Positions 11,901 to 21,816 of a DNA stretch of 64,000 nt are shown here, one piece after another. The notes below the pieces were generated by a model that saw only the letters and a list, made by a program, of their open reading frames with translations, was not told where the DNA came from and did not search any database. Positions within the stretch are counted from its first letter, which is position 1. Each line of letters opens with the position of its first letter. The translations under genes were made by a program, and so were the position numbers. This stretch comes from Rachicladosporium sp. CCFEE 5018 (taxonomy: Eukaryota > Ascomycota > Dothideomycetes > Cladosporiales > Cladosporiaceae): positions 616,822 to 680,821 of the forward strand of contig KZ111148.1 of the NCBI GenBank assembly GCA_002077045.2, written 5' to 3'.

Positions 11901-12326
11901 TTCTTCCTCTTCGGTGTGGGGATCTTGCATTCGATTGAGAAAGCCACACAATTCGTGCATGGCACTCCAAGGCTTGCGGCGTCGCATCGTACCTTTCCAT
12001 CATGTGAGTGATCCTATCCTACAGCTTTGTATGCAATCTATGGTGGAGGTATACCTTCCGAGCATGACAAGTCTGCAGCTTCAGTCAGCATTGCTCGGTC
12101 ACATGTCACCGCATTCACCATACCTCGCAAGCTCTTGATGCGCGCTGTCTCCTAAAGCTCGGGTGGCCTATGCAATCACTCTAATCAGCCTTCGCACTCG
12201 CGACGCTTGCCAGGTGTGAGAGCTGTATGTACCCGGTATCTGGCTGCTAGGCGCAGCCGTCCCCATAACGCCATTCATCTCCAGCGTGCTCGCGCCAGCC
12301 GGAGCAGCAAGATGCGATTCCGCCAT
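8905..12326 (-). CDS. farA: FarA/CTF1-type Zn2Cys6 transcription factor, copy A
   Basis: A multi-exon gene. Inferred exons at the 5' end: 12233-12326 (starts MAESHLAAP), 12124-12167, an 18 nt micro-exon 12055-12072 (TCHARK), 11871-11992, then 11801 onward. Spliced together these give a complete Zn2Cys6 cluster, C-x2-C-x6-C-x8-C-x2-C-x6-C, then a Lys/Arg-rich linker. Later exons carry a fungal-trans middle homology region (IAPICPVINRSKF; GSRVCSN; LILMGWYWEGPE) and the conserved segments ALDLTHSDMALADWL, RAHMPPAG and VAKMVHTLFESILG. The C-terminus is Gln/Pro rich and ends near DWFEFFGI. This order matches FarA of Aspergillus and cutinase factor CTF1, nuclear activators of fatty-acid use and cutinase genes. 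Exon ends between 11055 and 9933 are approximate; the intron after W-E-G-P-E may use a GC donor. Confidence 0.85.
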
Positions 12327-13742
12327 GCTCGCGGCGCGGTCAAGGGCGTTGCTATGTAGTGTTCGGCATGCAAGACGACATCACCGACGCGAATAGCTTT
12401 CGGCGCACATGGAAGTATGATGTATTTGCTACAGTTCGGTGCTACTGGCTACAAGTCTGGACGTCTGGGTGGTGTGCCAGGCTGGAGAGCAAGCCCCACC
12501 CTCGGCTTGACCCGAAGAGCTAGGATGCACATCAAGACGGGGTCTGGAGGGGACCTAAGAATGGCAAACATGGGCAAGACGTAGCTACTGTTGCCGTCTA
12601 TCGCGGAATGCTGGCAATAAGATCATCTGCAAATAATGGAGGCGTCGGGAGGGTTCCGACATGGCCCGATCTGGCTGCAGGTCATCTCCTGCGTCGACCT
12701 TGACATCCGACCTCCAAAAACGCCGAGGCACAAAATTAACGTGGAGATAGGGCTTCAACCTGCCAGGGCACGCGAGATGATCTCCCTCTTGCACATGTCG
12801 CAACGGTGCCGATGTCATTGTCGTGTGCCCGTTAGGAGAGATTGACTTACGTTCTCCGCGAATTGCCATGCGAAGGGAAATGCATTCGCGTTCAGCAAAC
12901 CATTCCAAATCGCTCTACCATCGCAGTTTGGCTTGCTCAGTGTTCTTCCCCTCCACTTCACGCGGACGGGCCGTGGCTTGAGGATACTTCTGGGGTGCCT
13001 ACTAGATACCCCGTTATAGCACGCGGGCAGATTGAGTGTGCGCCGTTGACGCCACGAGAGCTTGACATGTGCAAACGCCGGTGCACTGCATCCAACGAGA
13101 TGGTTGTCTGTGGCTCCGCAGGCCCAGGCTATGGCCGTAATGCAGCGGCGGTTCGTATGTTTGAGTCATGCACAGCGAGTTTTGCAGTACGCTCCTGTTG
13201 TCGTCAGCCTTCACCGACGGCGTCTCCGCTCCTTCTCTTTCCTTCTCTACGCGGCGCAAAGTACGACCGACATTCGAAGATGTGCGGTTATCAGGACAGG
13301 GCAAAGCCTAGGCACCCTTGCGGCGATGCTGTTTGCATGCCGGCTCGGACGAAGGGGCGAGCACGAGAATACCGCACCGAGTATGGTCGCGTAACCTGAA
13401 GCACGTCTTGCCACGATGGGCCCATCGTTGCGATGTTGTCGGGGGCTGTTCATCGCAGAGCTGTCGTTGCCCATTGCTTTGCGATGTGCGAATCCGGCCT
13501 GCCGTAACGGGCAAATCCGCAGACTCCACATCGACCTTACATTTTGCCGGTGGGCACGAACTACATGGATACATCATCGCCAACAAAATGTGTTCTCCAG
13601 CATATAGCTTTCATTTTAGACCAAACGACACCACCAGTGTCTCATTGATCGATCGCCAGCCTCCCTAGCTGAACCATCGGCCGCATCAGAGCAGAAGAGC
13701 CAGCACAAGACAGTAATCAAGAACCATTCCACAACTACAATC
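12327..13742. promoter_or_regulatory. Divergent farA/rpiB intergenic region, copy A
   Basis: About 1.4 kb between the divergent farA-like and RpiB-type starts. No gene could be supported. It is nearly as similar to 54995-56409 as coding DNA is. Short open frames here are shared simply because the DNA is conserved; I found no codon-like pattern of differences. It presumably contains the promoters and 5' leaders of both genes. Confidence 0.6.
12723..12728. promoter_or_regulatory. CCGAGG (CCTCGG) FarA/FarB core element, copy A
   Basis: The hexamer CCGAGG lies about 400 nt upstream of the FarA-like start and is present unchanged in copy B. The same core is the known binding site of FarA/FarB upstream of fatty-acid catabolism genes. 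Autoregulation is an inference; a single hexamer is weak evidence. Confidence 0.3.
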
Positions 13743-14243
13743 ATGGTCGCTCCCGAAGCCAAACCCCTCGTAATCGCCATCGGCGGCGACGAAGCCGGCG
13801 TCTCCTACCGCGCTGCCATCCAGAAAGACCTCGAGTCCCACAAGCTCGTCTCCAAAGTCATCAACGTCGGCACAACAGACACCTCCGACAAAACAGCCTA
13901 CGCCCATCCCGCCGTCGATGCCGCTCGCCTCATAGCCTCCGGCAAAGCAGACCGCGCCTTACTGATCTGCGGCACTGGACTCGGTGTGGCAATCGCGGCG
14001 AACAAGGTCCCTGGTATCCGGGCTGTGACGGCACATGATAGTTATAGTGTTGAGAGGAGCGTACTGAGTAATGATGCGCAGGTGTTGTGTTTTGGGGAGA
14101 GGGTGATTGGGTTGGAGTTGGCTAAGAGGCTGGCGAAGGAGTGGGTGGGTTATAGGTTTGATCCGGAGAGTGGGAGTGCAAGTAAGGTGAGGGATATCAT
14201 GGAGTATGAGAAGGAGGGGTTAAAGCAGGGGGCGAAGGAGTAA
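13743..14243 (+). CDS. RpiB/LacAB-type sugar-phosphate isomerase, copy A
   Basis: A 166-residue single-exon protein, the usual RpiB length. Seen: an N-terminal strand VIAIGGDEAG (a Rossmann-like start), an AYAHPAVDAA segment, the active-site motif CGTGLG (catalytic Cys/Thr) near residue 78, followed by GVAIAANKVPGIRA, AHDSYSVE, and SNDAQVLCFGERVIG. Family members interconvert aldose and ketose phosphates; in fungi this branch includes ribose-5-phosphate isomerase B-like and tetrulose-4-phosphate isomerase-like enzymes, and the substrate cannot be decided here. Cytosolic; no targeting signal. The start at 13743 (CAATCATGG context) is shared by copy B. The first half differs from copy B at silent sites; the second half is almost identical. 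Confidence 0.85.
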   Translation: MVAPEAKPLVIAIGGDEAGVSYRAAIQKDLESHKLVSKVINVGTTDTSDKTAYAHPAVDAARLIASGKADRALLICGTGLGVAIAANKVPGIRAVTAHDSYSVERSVLSNDAQVLCFGERVIGLELAKRLAKEWVGYRFDPESGSASKVRDIMEYEKEGLKQGAKE

Positions 14244-14662
14244 GCATAGCAACTAGCTGAGCTGCAGAGCCCTTGCAAGTGATGGCCACGACGTAATTCG
14301 CTATCAAGCTGGGATCTCATTTGGCAAGGCAAGGTCACTTTACTTCCTTTCCTTAGACTCAGTGAGCTTCAGTCCTTACCTTTTTGCGGTCTGCGGCTCA
14401 CTACTTGAATTGACCCTCACGCAGATCAAGCTCGAACTAGCTATAGCAGTGAGCCTCATGTCTTCACACAGGTGGCTCGATGCCATCATGTGATGTTGTC
14501 GATGTCACATGCATACACAGGAGGTACTACCTAGGTCCAGTATCTCTACCTCCTCGCCTCTCGAATACACACCGACAACACTTCTCCACAAACGACACTC
14601 GACAAGCAGAACCCCCCATCGGTCAGCACCACTTCGCATATACAAGGTTCCATACCAGAGCA
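14244..14662. other. Intergenic spacer upstream of the two-exon unrecognised gene, copy A
   Basis: About 420 bases, nearly identical to 56911-57331. No gene is seen. An upstream in-frame ATG at 14480 would extend the next gene by 61 residues; the downstream ATG at 14663 is preferred because the extension looks non-coding and low in conserved features. Confidence 0.5.
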
Positions 14663-16039
14663 ATGGCGGACGCGATGTTCACCATGATCCATCCAAATGG
14701 CGAAGTCTCCTTCGATCCCGCAACCGCAGCCCACACCAGTCCGAAGACACAGTTCAGAAGAGTCTTGAAGTTCCTCGCCAGCGACATCGAGCTCATGAAT
14801 AAAGACCAAGAGGGAGCAACAGCGATCCTCGCCTGCCTCGAAGACCCTTTGAACAACCGCATGCGGTGCGCACGCATCGGCACCACGAACTGGCCCTCTG
14901 GTAACGAGGCTTCCGCTCAACGCATCAAGCAACATGCCAGCATGTGCCGCGACCACGATGTGCAGCCCTTCTACATCTCTGAGGACATGAAGCGTCCCTA
15001 CGCCAAGAGAATCGATCAACTCCGCGCCATGATCATGTTTAATGGCCGGGAGTACATCACATGTTCGCCCTGCGCGGCTAAGGAAGGCGGCGTTGCTCCT
15101 GACTCGCATCGCCACATCAAGTGGTACGATTTCGGGAAGGAGATCATGGAGGAGGTCACAGAGAAGCTGTATGAGCTTGTTGTCGACACCGAGATGTACG
15201 ATATCCAAGGCTATGGCGAGGGCGCCAAGTGGGCGCTGAAGGACGAGTACAAAGATAAGCTCGAGGAGATGCGTGGGCGTTTTAATGAGCTTGAAGACTC
15301 CGAAGACCCGAGGGAGTTGGTGTACTTCTTGTTCGAGGAGCTGAGTGGCGAGGGGTGGGACGGTGCTCGTTATCGGGCGGAGGATCTCACCGCCGAGGAG
15401 ACGCGTGAAATCGAGAAGCTGACGAGGAAGTGGCTGGGCAAGTAAGTGCGCATGTTCCCAGTCTCCTAATCCTCTTCACATGCAAGGAATTAACACTCAG
15501 ACAGGCCATCCAATGCCCGTGGTCTCTTCGAGAAGCAGAAAGAGTGCTGGCGTGTCACTGTTTGGGATCCGAAAGCAAAGAAGCTCAAGTCCGAGAAGGT
15601 GAACCTTCGCAAGCACATCCGCTCCTACCTCGGTCCACGCATCGCAGACATCATCGCGAAGACGAATAATGTTGCGAAGAAGGAGGCGACGCTGATGCTT
15701 TATCGGAAGACAAAACTTCGTGCCAGTGGTATCTGGGCGCGGAGGAACGCCCGCGCTGCGGCAGCTGAGGCCGCGCAGCAGGCGCAGACACAGGTTGAAG
15801 AGGACGACGTTGCTGCTGACGCATCGGCTGATGATGATGATGAGATCGTGGAGGACGATGAGCCGGTTGTGGAGTGGGCTGCCACGCCTGAGGACGAGGG
15901 TATCGGTATGGACGAGACGATTGACAAGGGCGACCAGGCGGACGACAGCCTCTCCATTCCAGACACCGGCTCACAGCGTTTAAACGGCGACGGCAGTGTG
16001 ATGCAGATCGATCCGCAGCTCCTTGCTGCGGACGACTGA
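14663..16039 (+). CDS. Unrecognised two-exon protein (family 'GPxIAD'), copy A
   Basis: Exons 14663-15441 and 15505-16039 around a 63 nt GTAAGT...AGACAG intron (phase 2) give 437 residues. I do not recognise the family. Visible parts: an N-terminal alpha-helical region, a segment with RIGTTNW, a Cys-containing stretch (TCSPCAAKEGG) near residue 135, an HIKWYDFGKEI segment, an acidic helical region, then after the intron WRVTVWDP, a basic run and SYLGPRIADIIAKTNNV. The tail is Ala/Gln/Asp/Glu rich and probably disordered. A distant paralogue with the same intron position lies at 21896-23079. The W-x-VT stretch resembles DNA-binding AP2-like strands only superficially. No signal peptide or membrane segment. 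Confidence 0.75.
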
Positions 16040-16908
16040 GGCGAGCACGGCTGGACACTGAGACATACAGAGCTAGGCATGGTGGAAGTCAGCCAGGCCT
16101 TAGGGTCAGGGTGGCGAAAGCCGTATGACGACCGGTACCGATCGCCGCTACGCATCCGGCGCTGCCCTCGACATGGAGCACACGACTGCCCGAAGCCGGG
16201 GAGAGTGTACCACCACCATCACCAAGCTGGATGGAGCAGCAGAGGAAGCATTTAGCCTCTCGTGAATCGGGCGGACGATTATGGAGGGCGAAGGACGTGC
16301 TGCAACTACTCACACCTTTGCTCAACACATCACAAACAGATTTCAGAAGCCCACTCAGAGCACTCACAGGAGCGGAGGAATGGGCCAGTATGCATGTGGC
16401 CTGGGTGATTTGACGTGGAGGGCGGCGACTCGGTCGAGCCAGAGGCAGCGACGGAATGAAGGGACTTGAAAAGGTATGGGTCACGTCTGTAACGGGAGGG
16501 TGGTATATCGGCTGTCAGTAGATAGCCTTGAGTTGCGCCCACTTGTATGCAGCAAGGTTCTACCCTACCTGTTTTCTCTCACTACTAGTGCCAGACTCAT
16601 GAACACGTGCGGACATGGTTTAACATGCAAAAGCAGATTATTTGAATCAGGAGACCACGGTCAATCTTTGAAGTCATGCAGCTATCGCCAAATTATGTTA
16701 TCGTGACCATCATACAACTCCATGCAGTCATCAAAACGTCCATGTCATCGCATACAGCAGTTGCCTCTCAACGTGCCATCGTAGCCTCATTCAACTACCG
16801 CGCGTCGTATGCGCACAGAGCAAATGCGGTACCCACCGAGCAAAACCTTGCACTCTCCCACCATCGACTTGCCCAAGACTCCACTCCCTTCTAGTCGCGC
16901 GCAGCCTC
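16040..16908. other. Convergent intergenic region, copy A
   Basis: About 870 bases between two convergent genes. No gene or RNA could be supported. The first 500 bases are well conserved with copy B (58718-59585); the part near 16700-16900 is more diverged. Confidence 0.55.
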
Positions 16909-18450
16909 TCAGCTCTGGAACAGCAAGCCCGCAGCATACTCCACATTCCCACCACAAGCATCCAACGCAGCAATAGCCTGTGGTCTGGAGAAGCCTAACC
17001 CAATAAGCGAGTCTATCGCTTCTTTGGGGTACTCCGTCCGTGCAGGTTGCGCGGCCGGCGCGGGCGTAGAAGACGCAGCAGCCTTGCCAGAACTTGATGC
17101 AGATGCGCCAGTTGTGTGGCCAGCACCGCCGAAGTCACCGTTTGTTGTTGGCGCAGCGGAGGACGTAGATGAAGATGCTGCACCAGTCTTCTTCACCGTG
17201 CCAGTCTCAGCGCCGATTTCAGTCCCATTCGGCCCAGGGACAGTGGGCTCATTGGCTTGTGCAGCTTCGAAGGACTTCGGGATATCTGCCTCTCCCAGGA
17301 AGTCGACCGCGTTGTCCTCGCCGAAGATCAGCTGGTTCTTCCTCAGGTCGATGATGCCCTGGAATCGCTTGAGCATATCTAGTCCTAGCAGCAAATCGAC
17401 ATCTTTCCCCTCCATGACAGTAAAGGAGCAGGCCATGTTCTGGTTGCCGATCTTGATGTCTGCGGAGTGAACACGACCGAGAATCTGAGCTGTGCCTACA
17501 CCGTGCGCGACGCCGGAGTAACGCTTGTCGATAAGACGCATGATGCCGCACGTTTCTGCACAGGAGGGAGACATGATCGTCGTTTGAGCGCCAGAGTCGA
17601 CGAACGCTTTGATGGGCGTGCGGTTTACTGTGACGGGGATGTAGAGCATAGTCACACGACCGAAGACTGGGAATTTGTCAGTACTGTGCGACTGTGGCGA
17701 ACAGTGGCGAAGAGGACGGACCTTCAGGATTATGCTCATACGCATGCTGCAAGTTCTCCTGCACACTCTGCTGCCGGATCATCTCCTCGATCTTCCGCTG
17801 TGCGTCCTCATTGAATGGATCCTCGTTCAGTAACCGCATCTGCTCCAATCGCTCCTCCTCACGATCTCTGTCCACGCGCTCCATCTCAACCCAGGCTTCT
17901 CGGAAGCGATTTGGGTCGTTGATAGCTTCTGCAAGCGCAGGCCGCTGTTCCCTGACCTGTGCCATCGCACCAGCATTGCCTAGTAGACTGAGCCGAGTTG
18001 TTTCGATCTCCTCTGGTCGCATGCGACCTGGACTTGAGCTCTGTTGCTGAGGCGCCCGCTGTGCTCGCCGTTGTCCGCCCATGCCGTTGCCCGTGGTAGA
18101 CTGTTGTTGACGCATCAGCATTGCCAGCATGTCCCCGTCCTTCACTCCTGCATCGTCAAGACTCTTCGAGTCGGGCTGGAGTTCGACGTTGTTGAGGTAG
18201 AAGTGCTGTTGCTCTTGCGGGATGTTGGTCTCTGCATTGACGAAGCCTTTCAAGTCGCCTATGGAGAGTGCGGGTGGAAGATCGAGATTCAGGATCTCCT
18301 GGTCTGATGGATGGGAGGGGGCCACGACGGATATTGATATGCGAGGCCTGAATCTGGATTAGTACAAGTGACACACTGGAATGGTCTGACCGTGAGACGT
18401 AATGATGGTGTCGCAGACTAGCTGGAGGGAGAGGGTGGTTGTACTTACAT
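16909..18450 (-). CDS. DDI1: Ddi1, ubiquitin-receptor aspartic protease, copy A
   Basis: Exons 18449-18450, 17722-18347 and 16909-17666 give 461 residues. The start codon itself is split: AT | 101 nt intron (GTAAGT...TTCAG) | G, giving M-P-R-I-S-I-S-V-V-A-P. Domains in order: an N-terminal ubiquitin-like domain (about 1-80), a Gln/Arg-rich helical region, a retropepsin-like domain with FVDSGAQTTIMS (catalytic Asp in D-S-G) and LLGLDML, a Ser/Ala-rich linker, and a C-terminal UBA domain (LIGLGFSRPQAIAALDACGGN). Ddi1 shuttles ubiquitinated proteins to the proteasome and cleaves some of them. Domain content and length are normal. The intron between exons 2 and 3 is 55 nt (17667-17721). Confidence 0.93.
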
Positions 18451-19353
18451 TTTGGCAAGTATGTGTGTTGTTGTCGCCAGTCGGGTGAATGATCGGGACC
18501 TTGCGCAATTCACCCTCGTACCGTTATGCACGAGGCTTGAAGGAGTCGTCGAAGATGGAGTTGGGTCGATTCAAGTGACACCCGGATGTTTTGACGGTGG
18601 CTTGAATGGGAGAGACGCCGCTTGTGTGGGTGGACTATTGTAACCTCACTTCACTTGCAAGTAAATCCTTCCTTCCTGCCTAATTCGGTGGGCACATGAC
18701 CGCTCACGTCTCTCTAAGCGGATGGAAGAGTGAAGTCGTCCGTAGAAGGACTGTCCGACTTGGTTCTCTGTGGCGAGGCTTTAGATGTGGAATGCGGACT
18801 GGTATAGAGTGAAGTGTTCTGAACTACGCCTACTCTTCTATTGCAGCTGGCAGGAAAGGCGGTGGAGGATGCTGTGGGAGTCTGGTTCGCTGTCTGGTCC
18901 TACGATTCTGTGTACCGGTGACCTGGTCGTCTTGCTGGCGCATGCCTCAAGGTCATGTAATGCAGCTTTCCGCAAGGCATCATCTAGCGGCGGCGGCGGG
19001 GTTCGTTCCGCTCCCTGCCAGCAGCCCGCCGCCCCACTTTCAATATCGCGCCTCATATCATCACCTCACTGCGACGCATATGGTTGTAGTTCACTAGGAA
19101 GGGTATCAGTGTGAATGCATGCAGGAACTAGCTTGACATCTCCACCATCACAACATTGCAGTAGCTCTAAGACAGCTGCGCAACATACTGCATCAACGAC
19201 ACGCGCTGAGCTAATGCACATGTACTGACATTAGCCAATGGATATATCTCCTTGACGCGGCTCGGCTACATTGATTCTTGTGCGACCACATCAGGCATCA
19301 TCGCATCAATTGCTCCGTGAAGCCAGAGCTTCACTGCTCACTGCATCACCAAC
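18451..19353. promoter_or_regulatory. Divergent DDI1/GNAT intergenic region, copy A
   Basis: About 900 bases between divergent genes. No gene is supported. It is clearly more diverged from copy B (61128-62027) than the flanking exons, with several small indels, so it behaves like ordinary non-coding DNA. Confidence 0.55.
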
Positions 19354-20519
19354 ATGCCACGGGAGCTGGTCCCGGAGAACAACATACCCGATCTTAGACC
19401 GATTGAAGCGAACGACGAAGATAGTGATCAGCCTCAGCAAGAAGGCACTGACGGTCCAGTAGAATCATCAATGTCAGCCGACGACGAGAACATTATGTTC
19501 AACAGACTAGCGAGGCGACGAGCCCCGCGTTCGAAGCGCGATGACCTCCACCCTTACACGCAAACCCTCGTTATGAGCGAGGTTGACAGCTGCAACATCA
19601 TCGAAGAGGCAACGTTTCCGCCACAGGAGCGAGCGAGCAAAGAAAAGGTAAGCGGCCCCTATCCATCTTATCCATCGAAGTTTATGAGAAGGCGGCGGCG
19701 GCAGCGGCAGCGGCAGCAGCAGTGATTACCACGACTCTCCGTGACATGTATGTGTTGGCCACCGCAACGTTTGCTCCAGCTTACAGCAGCACAATGGCAC
19801 GTGGCAGATGACTGAAAGCAGTCATTACACTCACTCTTGGCGTTTCACCGGCATACAGATGCTGCATGAGCTGCAGCAGGGTACTCGCTCCGTGCCGCTC
19901 CAAACGCGCTGTTCCTGGCTCTGTGTGACCGCACGCGCCTGCCAGCTTATGCACACAGTTATTGCCGGAGTCGCACAATTTGGTAGACTGACAACGATAC
20001 CGTTCACAGATCAAGTACCGAATAAGAGTCTGCCCTGAGCTGACGCTCGGCATCTACACTTCGCACACTGGCTCCGATATCGCTACAGCTGATACCTCCG
20101 CTCCGGTGTACAGTGGCGCCCCAGAGCGCAAGCAAGTACTGCTCGGGCACATCATCGCCACCAAGACCACTAATGCCGTCGTCACCGACGATGACATGGC
20201 AATACCTTCTTCTGACTCGCCTCCGGATGCCACGCCTGGCCACAAAGAGCTTGGCCGCACCGTGTGCATCCACTCACTCGCTGTTCTGCCAAAGTTTCAG
20301 GGTCAGGGACTCGGCAAGACGCTAATCAAAGCCTTCGTTGCACGTCTGCAGGTCCAAGACGTTGCAGAGAGGGTGGCATTGATTGCGCACGAGCATCTGG
20401 TACCATTTTACACGGCCCTAGGTTTCGAGAGTCAGGGCCCTAGTAAGGCGCAGTTCGGCGGAGGCGGGTGGATCGATATGGTGCAGCAGATCAGCGCGCC
20501 TGGGATTGGCGATGATTGA
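19354..20519 (+). CDS. GNAT N-acetyltransferase, arylalkylamine/polyamine type, copy A
   Basis: Exons 19354-19647 and 20010-20519, joined over an unusually long 362 nt intron, give 267 residues. The junction reads R-A-S-K-E-K | I-K-Y-R, which restores the acetyltransferase fold: EVDSCNIIEEATFPPQERASKEK (seen in pieces) is the start of the GNAT domain, followed by CPELTLGIY, a VLLGHIIATKT strand, IHSLAVLPKFQGQGLGKTL with the acetyl-CoA-binding Q-x-x-G-x-G motif, and HLVPFYTALGFES. The first 70 residues are acidic and probably disordered. The closest known relatives by motif are fungal serotonin/polyamine N-acetyltransferases (Paa1/AANAT type); the substrate is inferred only. Confidence 0.82.
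19692..19722 (+). repeat. GGC/CAG trinucleotide tract in the GNAT intron, copy A
   Basis: A run of GGC, AGC and CAG triplets lies inside the long intron. In copy B the corresponding stretch near 62363-62400 is a different mixture (GGC run, then GATGATGG and AGC), so the tract has changed in length and make-up since duplication. Confidence 0.7.
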
Positions 20520-20520
20520 T

Positions 20521-20747
20521 AAAACGTACAAATGATACGTATTGTTCAAACACAGCCCACAGCCCGTGTCCTCTAGTTGCTTGGGCGTGAGACCCTTTAG
20601 CGAGGCTTGTGTGGCTACGGGCATGAAGATCGGGAGTTTGACATCGCCGTGAGGGAGCGTGAGAAGAGAGGCGCGTGCTTTGGTTGTCTGTTGGATGGTC
20701 AGTGGATTTAATGGTATTTTTGGATTGATGGCGGTAGTACGGAGCAT
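20521..20747 (-). pseudogene. Queuine tRNA-ribosyltransferase (TGT), N-terminal stub, copy A
   Basis: From the likely start MLRTTAINPK (20747) the frame encodes the first part of TGT: L-P-H-G-D-V-K-L-P-I-F-M-P-V-A-T-Q, then KGLTPKQLEDTG and LNNTYHL. Right after NTYHL (20529) the family match ends and the sequence runs into the 3' end of the GNAT gene read backwards. The substrate pocket, the catalytic Asp and the zinc site are all absent. Copy B has the expected C-terminal half next to GNAT, so copy A has most likely suffered a deletion of roughly 1 kb. An upstream in-frame extension (to 20921) exists; it may be a presequence or chance. Confidence 0.8.
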
Positions 20748-20921
20748 TTCGCCAGGAGCGTAAAGGTCAAAGCTGAGGGCTTTGGCGGCATAGAGTCTGC
20801 AGGCAGGGCGGCGGGCATTGCGTTGGGTTAGGAGTGTGGATGCATCGAAAGTTGAACGGGTATGTCTTGCGATGGATCGTAAAGGAAGTGATGGAGTTCG
20901 TGGCTTCTGTTTCACGCGCAT

Positions 20922-21346
20922 TCAACAATACTGGGATCGTGAAATACACCGAATGGCAAGAACATGGCGTACACCCTTCCTCAGACAATCACTAGGATGA
21001 TCGCCCGCGTTGTGGTACTTTATCTTTATTTTTACGGCAATACTGTCGCCGGGTGTGCAGCATGGCACCACGCGCTGATGCAAAGTCAGGACGAGAGAAA
21101 TTTGGCAGCTCAAGCATTGCCATCAATATGCACTAGCAAAGCAAAGATATCTATGGTCTAGTCTAGGTATACTCGCATGTGTCATAATCATTTGAAGTGT
21201 GGCATGCTCGTGGAGGACTATTCTCATTCCGCCCACCGCCTCCCAATGGTCACCTCTCACTCCAATGGCTGTTCTCCCAATCTGCCTGTGCTATCACCGC
21301 CCACCAGGCCTGTCTCAGGAGAGTCACACCTGACACTAAGGACTGT
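20922..21346. other. Intergenic region between the TGT stub and the contig-end repeat
   Basis: About 425 bases without a supportable gene. It includes the upstream flank of the TGT stub. The copy B equivalent is outside the window, so the right boundary of the duplication cannot be placed within this stretch. Confidence 0.5.
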
Positions 21347-21716
21347 GGTCAGCATTTGTAGACAGTACCATCGCCACAGATCAAGAGAATTCGCCTCAGT
21401 CCTGCCGCTAGCCTCGTCCACCCACTCAGTCATCATTCACAAATAGACTCCTCTCCGCCGCCAGCTTACGACCCCTCTTCTTGGGTGGAGCCCTCCTGAC
21501 GATGTCCCTCAGATCGCGGTAGAACGTGCAATAGCGACGAATCTTCCAGATGCTATTGGTCTTTGCCAGATTGTCGGCGATGCAGGGTCCAACCAGGCTG
21601 CGGGTGTGCTTGCCCTTGTCAAAGTCTTCGCTGCCGACCTTCTGGGTTCTCTCGTTGAGTATGGTCACAATCCACTTCTTGGCTCCGGCTTGCCAGTGAA
21701 CACCTACGATGTGGGA
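21347..21716. repeat. Contig-end overlap, left copy (370 bp, exact)
   Basis: This stretch is identical to 21817-22186 at an offset of 470 and abuts the N gap. It carries the 3' coding end of the gene at 21896-23079, so the apparent second gene fragment at 21426-21668 (-) is an assembly duplicate and not a separate gene. Confidence 0.95.
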
Positions 21717-21816
21717 NNNNNNNNNNNNNNNNNNNNNNNNNNNNNNNNNNNNNNNNNNNNNNNNNNNNNNNNNNNNNNNNNNNNNNNNNNNNNNNNNNNN
21801 NNNNNNNNNNNNNNNN
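21717..21816. other. Assembly gap (100 N)
   Basis: Exactly 100 Ns, a conventional length for gaps of unknown size. The identical 370 bp flanks show that the two contigs overlap and the true gap is negative. Confidence 0.97.

Larger units (their letters stand above)
1..20520. repeat. Segmental duplication, copy A
   Basis: This block matches 42613-63191 in the same orientation, gene for gene. The offset drifts from 42612 at the left edge to 42672 at the GNAT gene, so only small indels separate the copies. The left end lies outside the window. On the right, similarity is lost just after the GNAT stop codon (shared 'gatgattgata'), where copy A jumps into the N-terminal part of TGT and copy B continues into the TGT C-terminus. 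Coding and non-coding DNA are both conserved. Confidence 0.97.

Noticed and set aside
13062..13394. Open frames in the farA/rpiB spacer that are conserved in copy B
   Set aside because: Differences between the copies fall without codon-position preference and frames on both strands are conserved equally, as expected from conserved DNA rather than a protein.
17230..17650. The D-S-G-A retropepsin motif as a retrotransposon or retrovirus-like protease
   Set aside because: It is flanked by ubiquitin-like and UBA domains in one intron-containing gene, which identifies it as Ddi1.
21426..21668. A separate 80-residue minus-strand gene left of the gap
   Set aside because: It is identical to the 3' exon of the gene at 21896-23079 and sits in the contig-overlap repeat.
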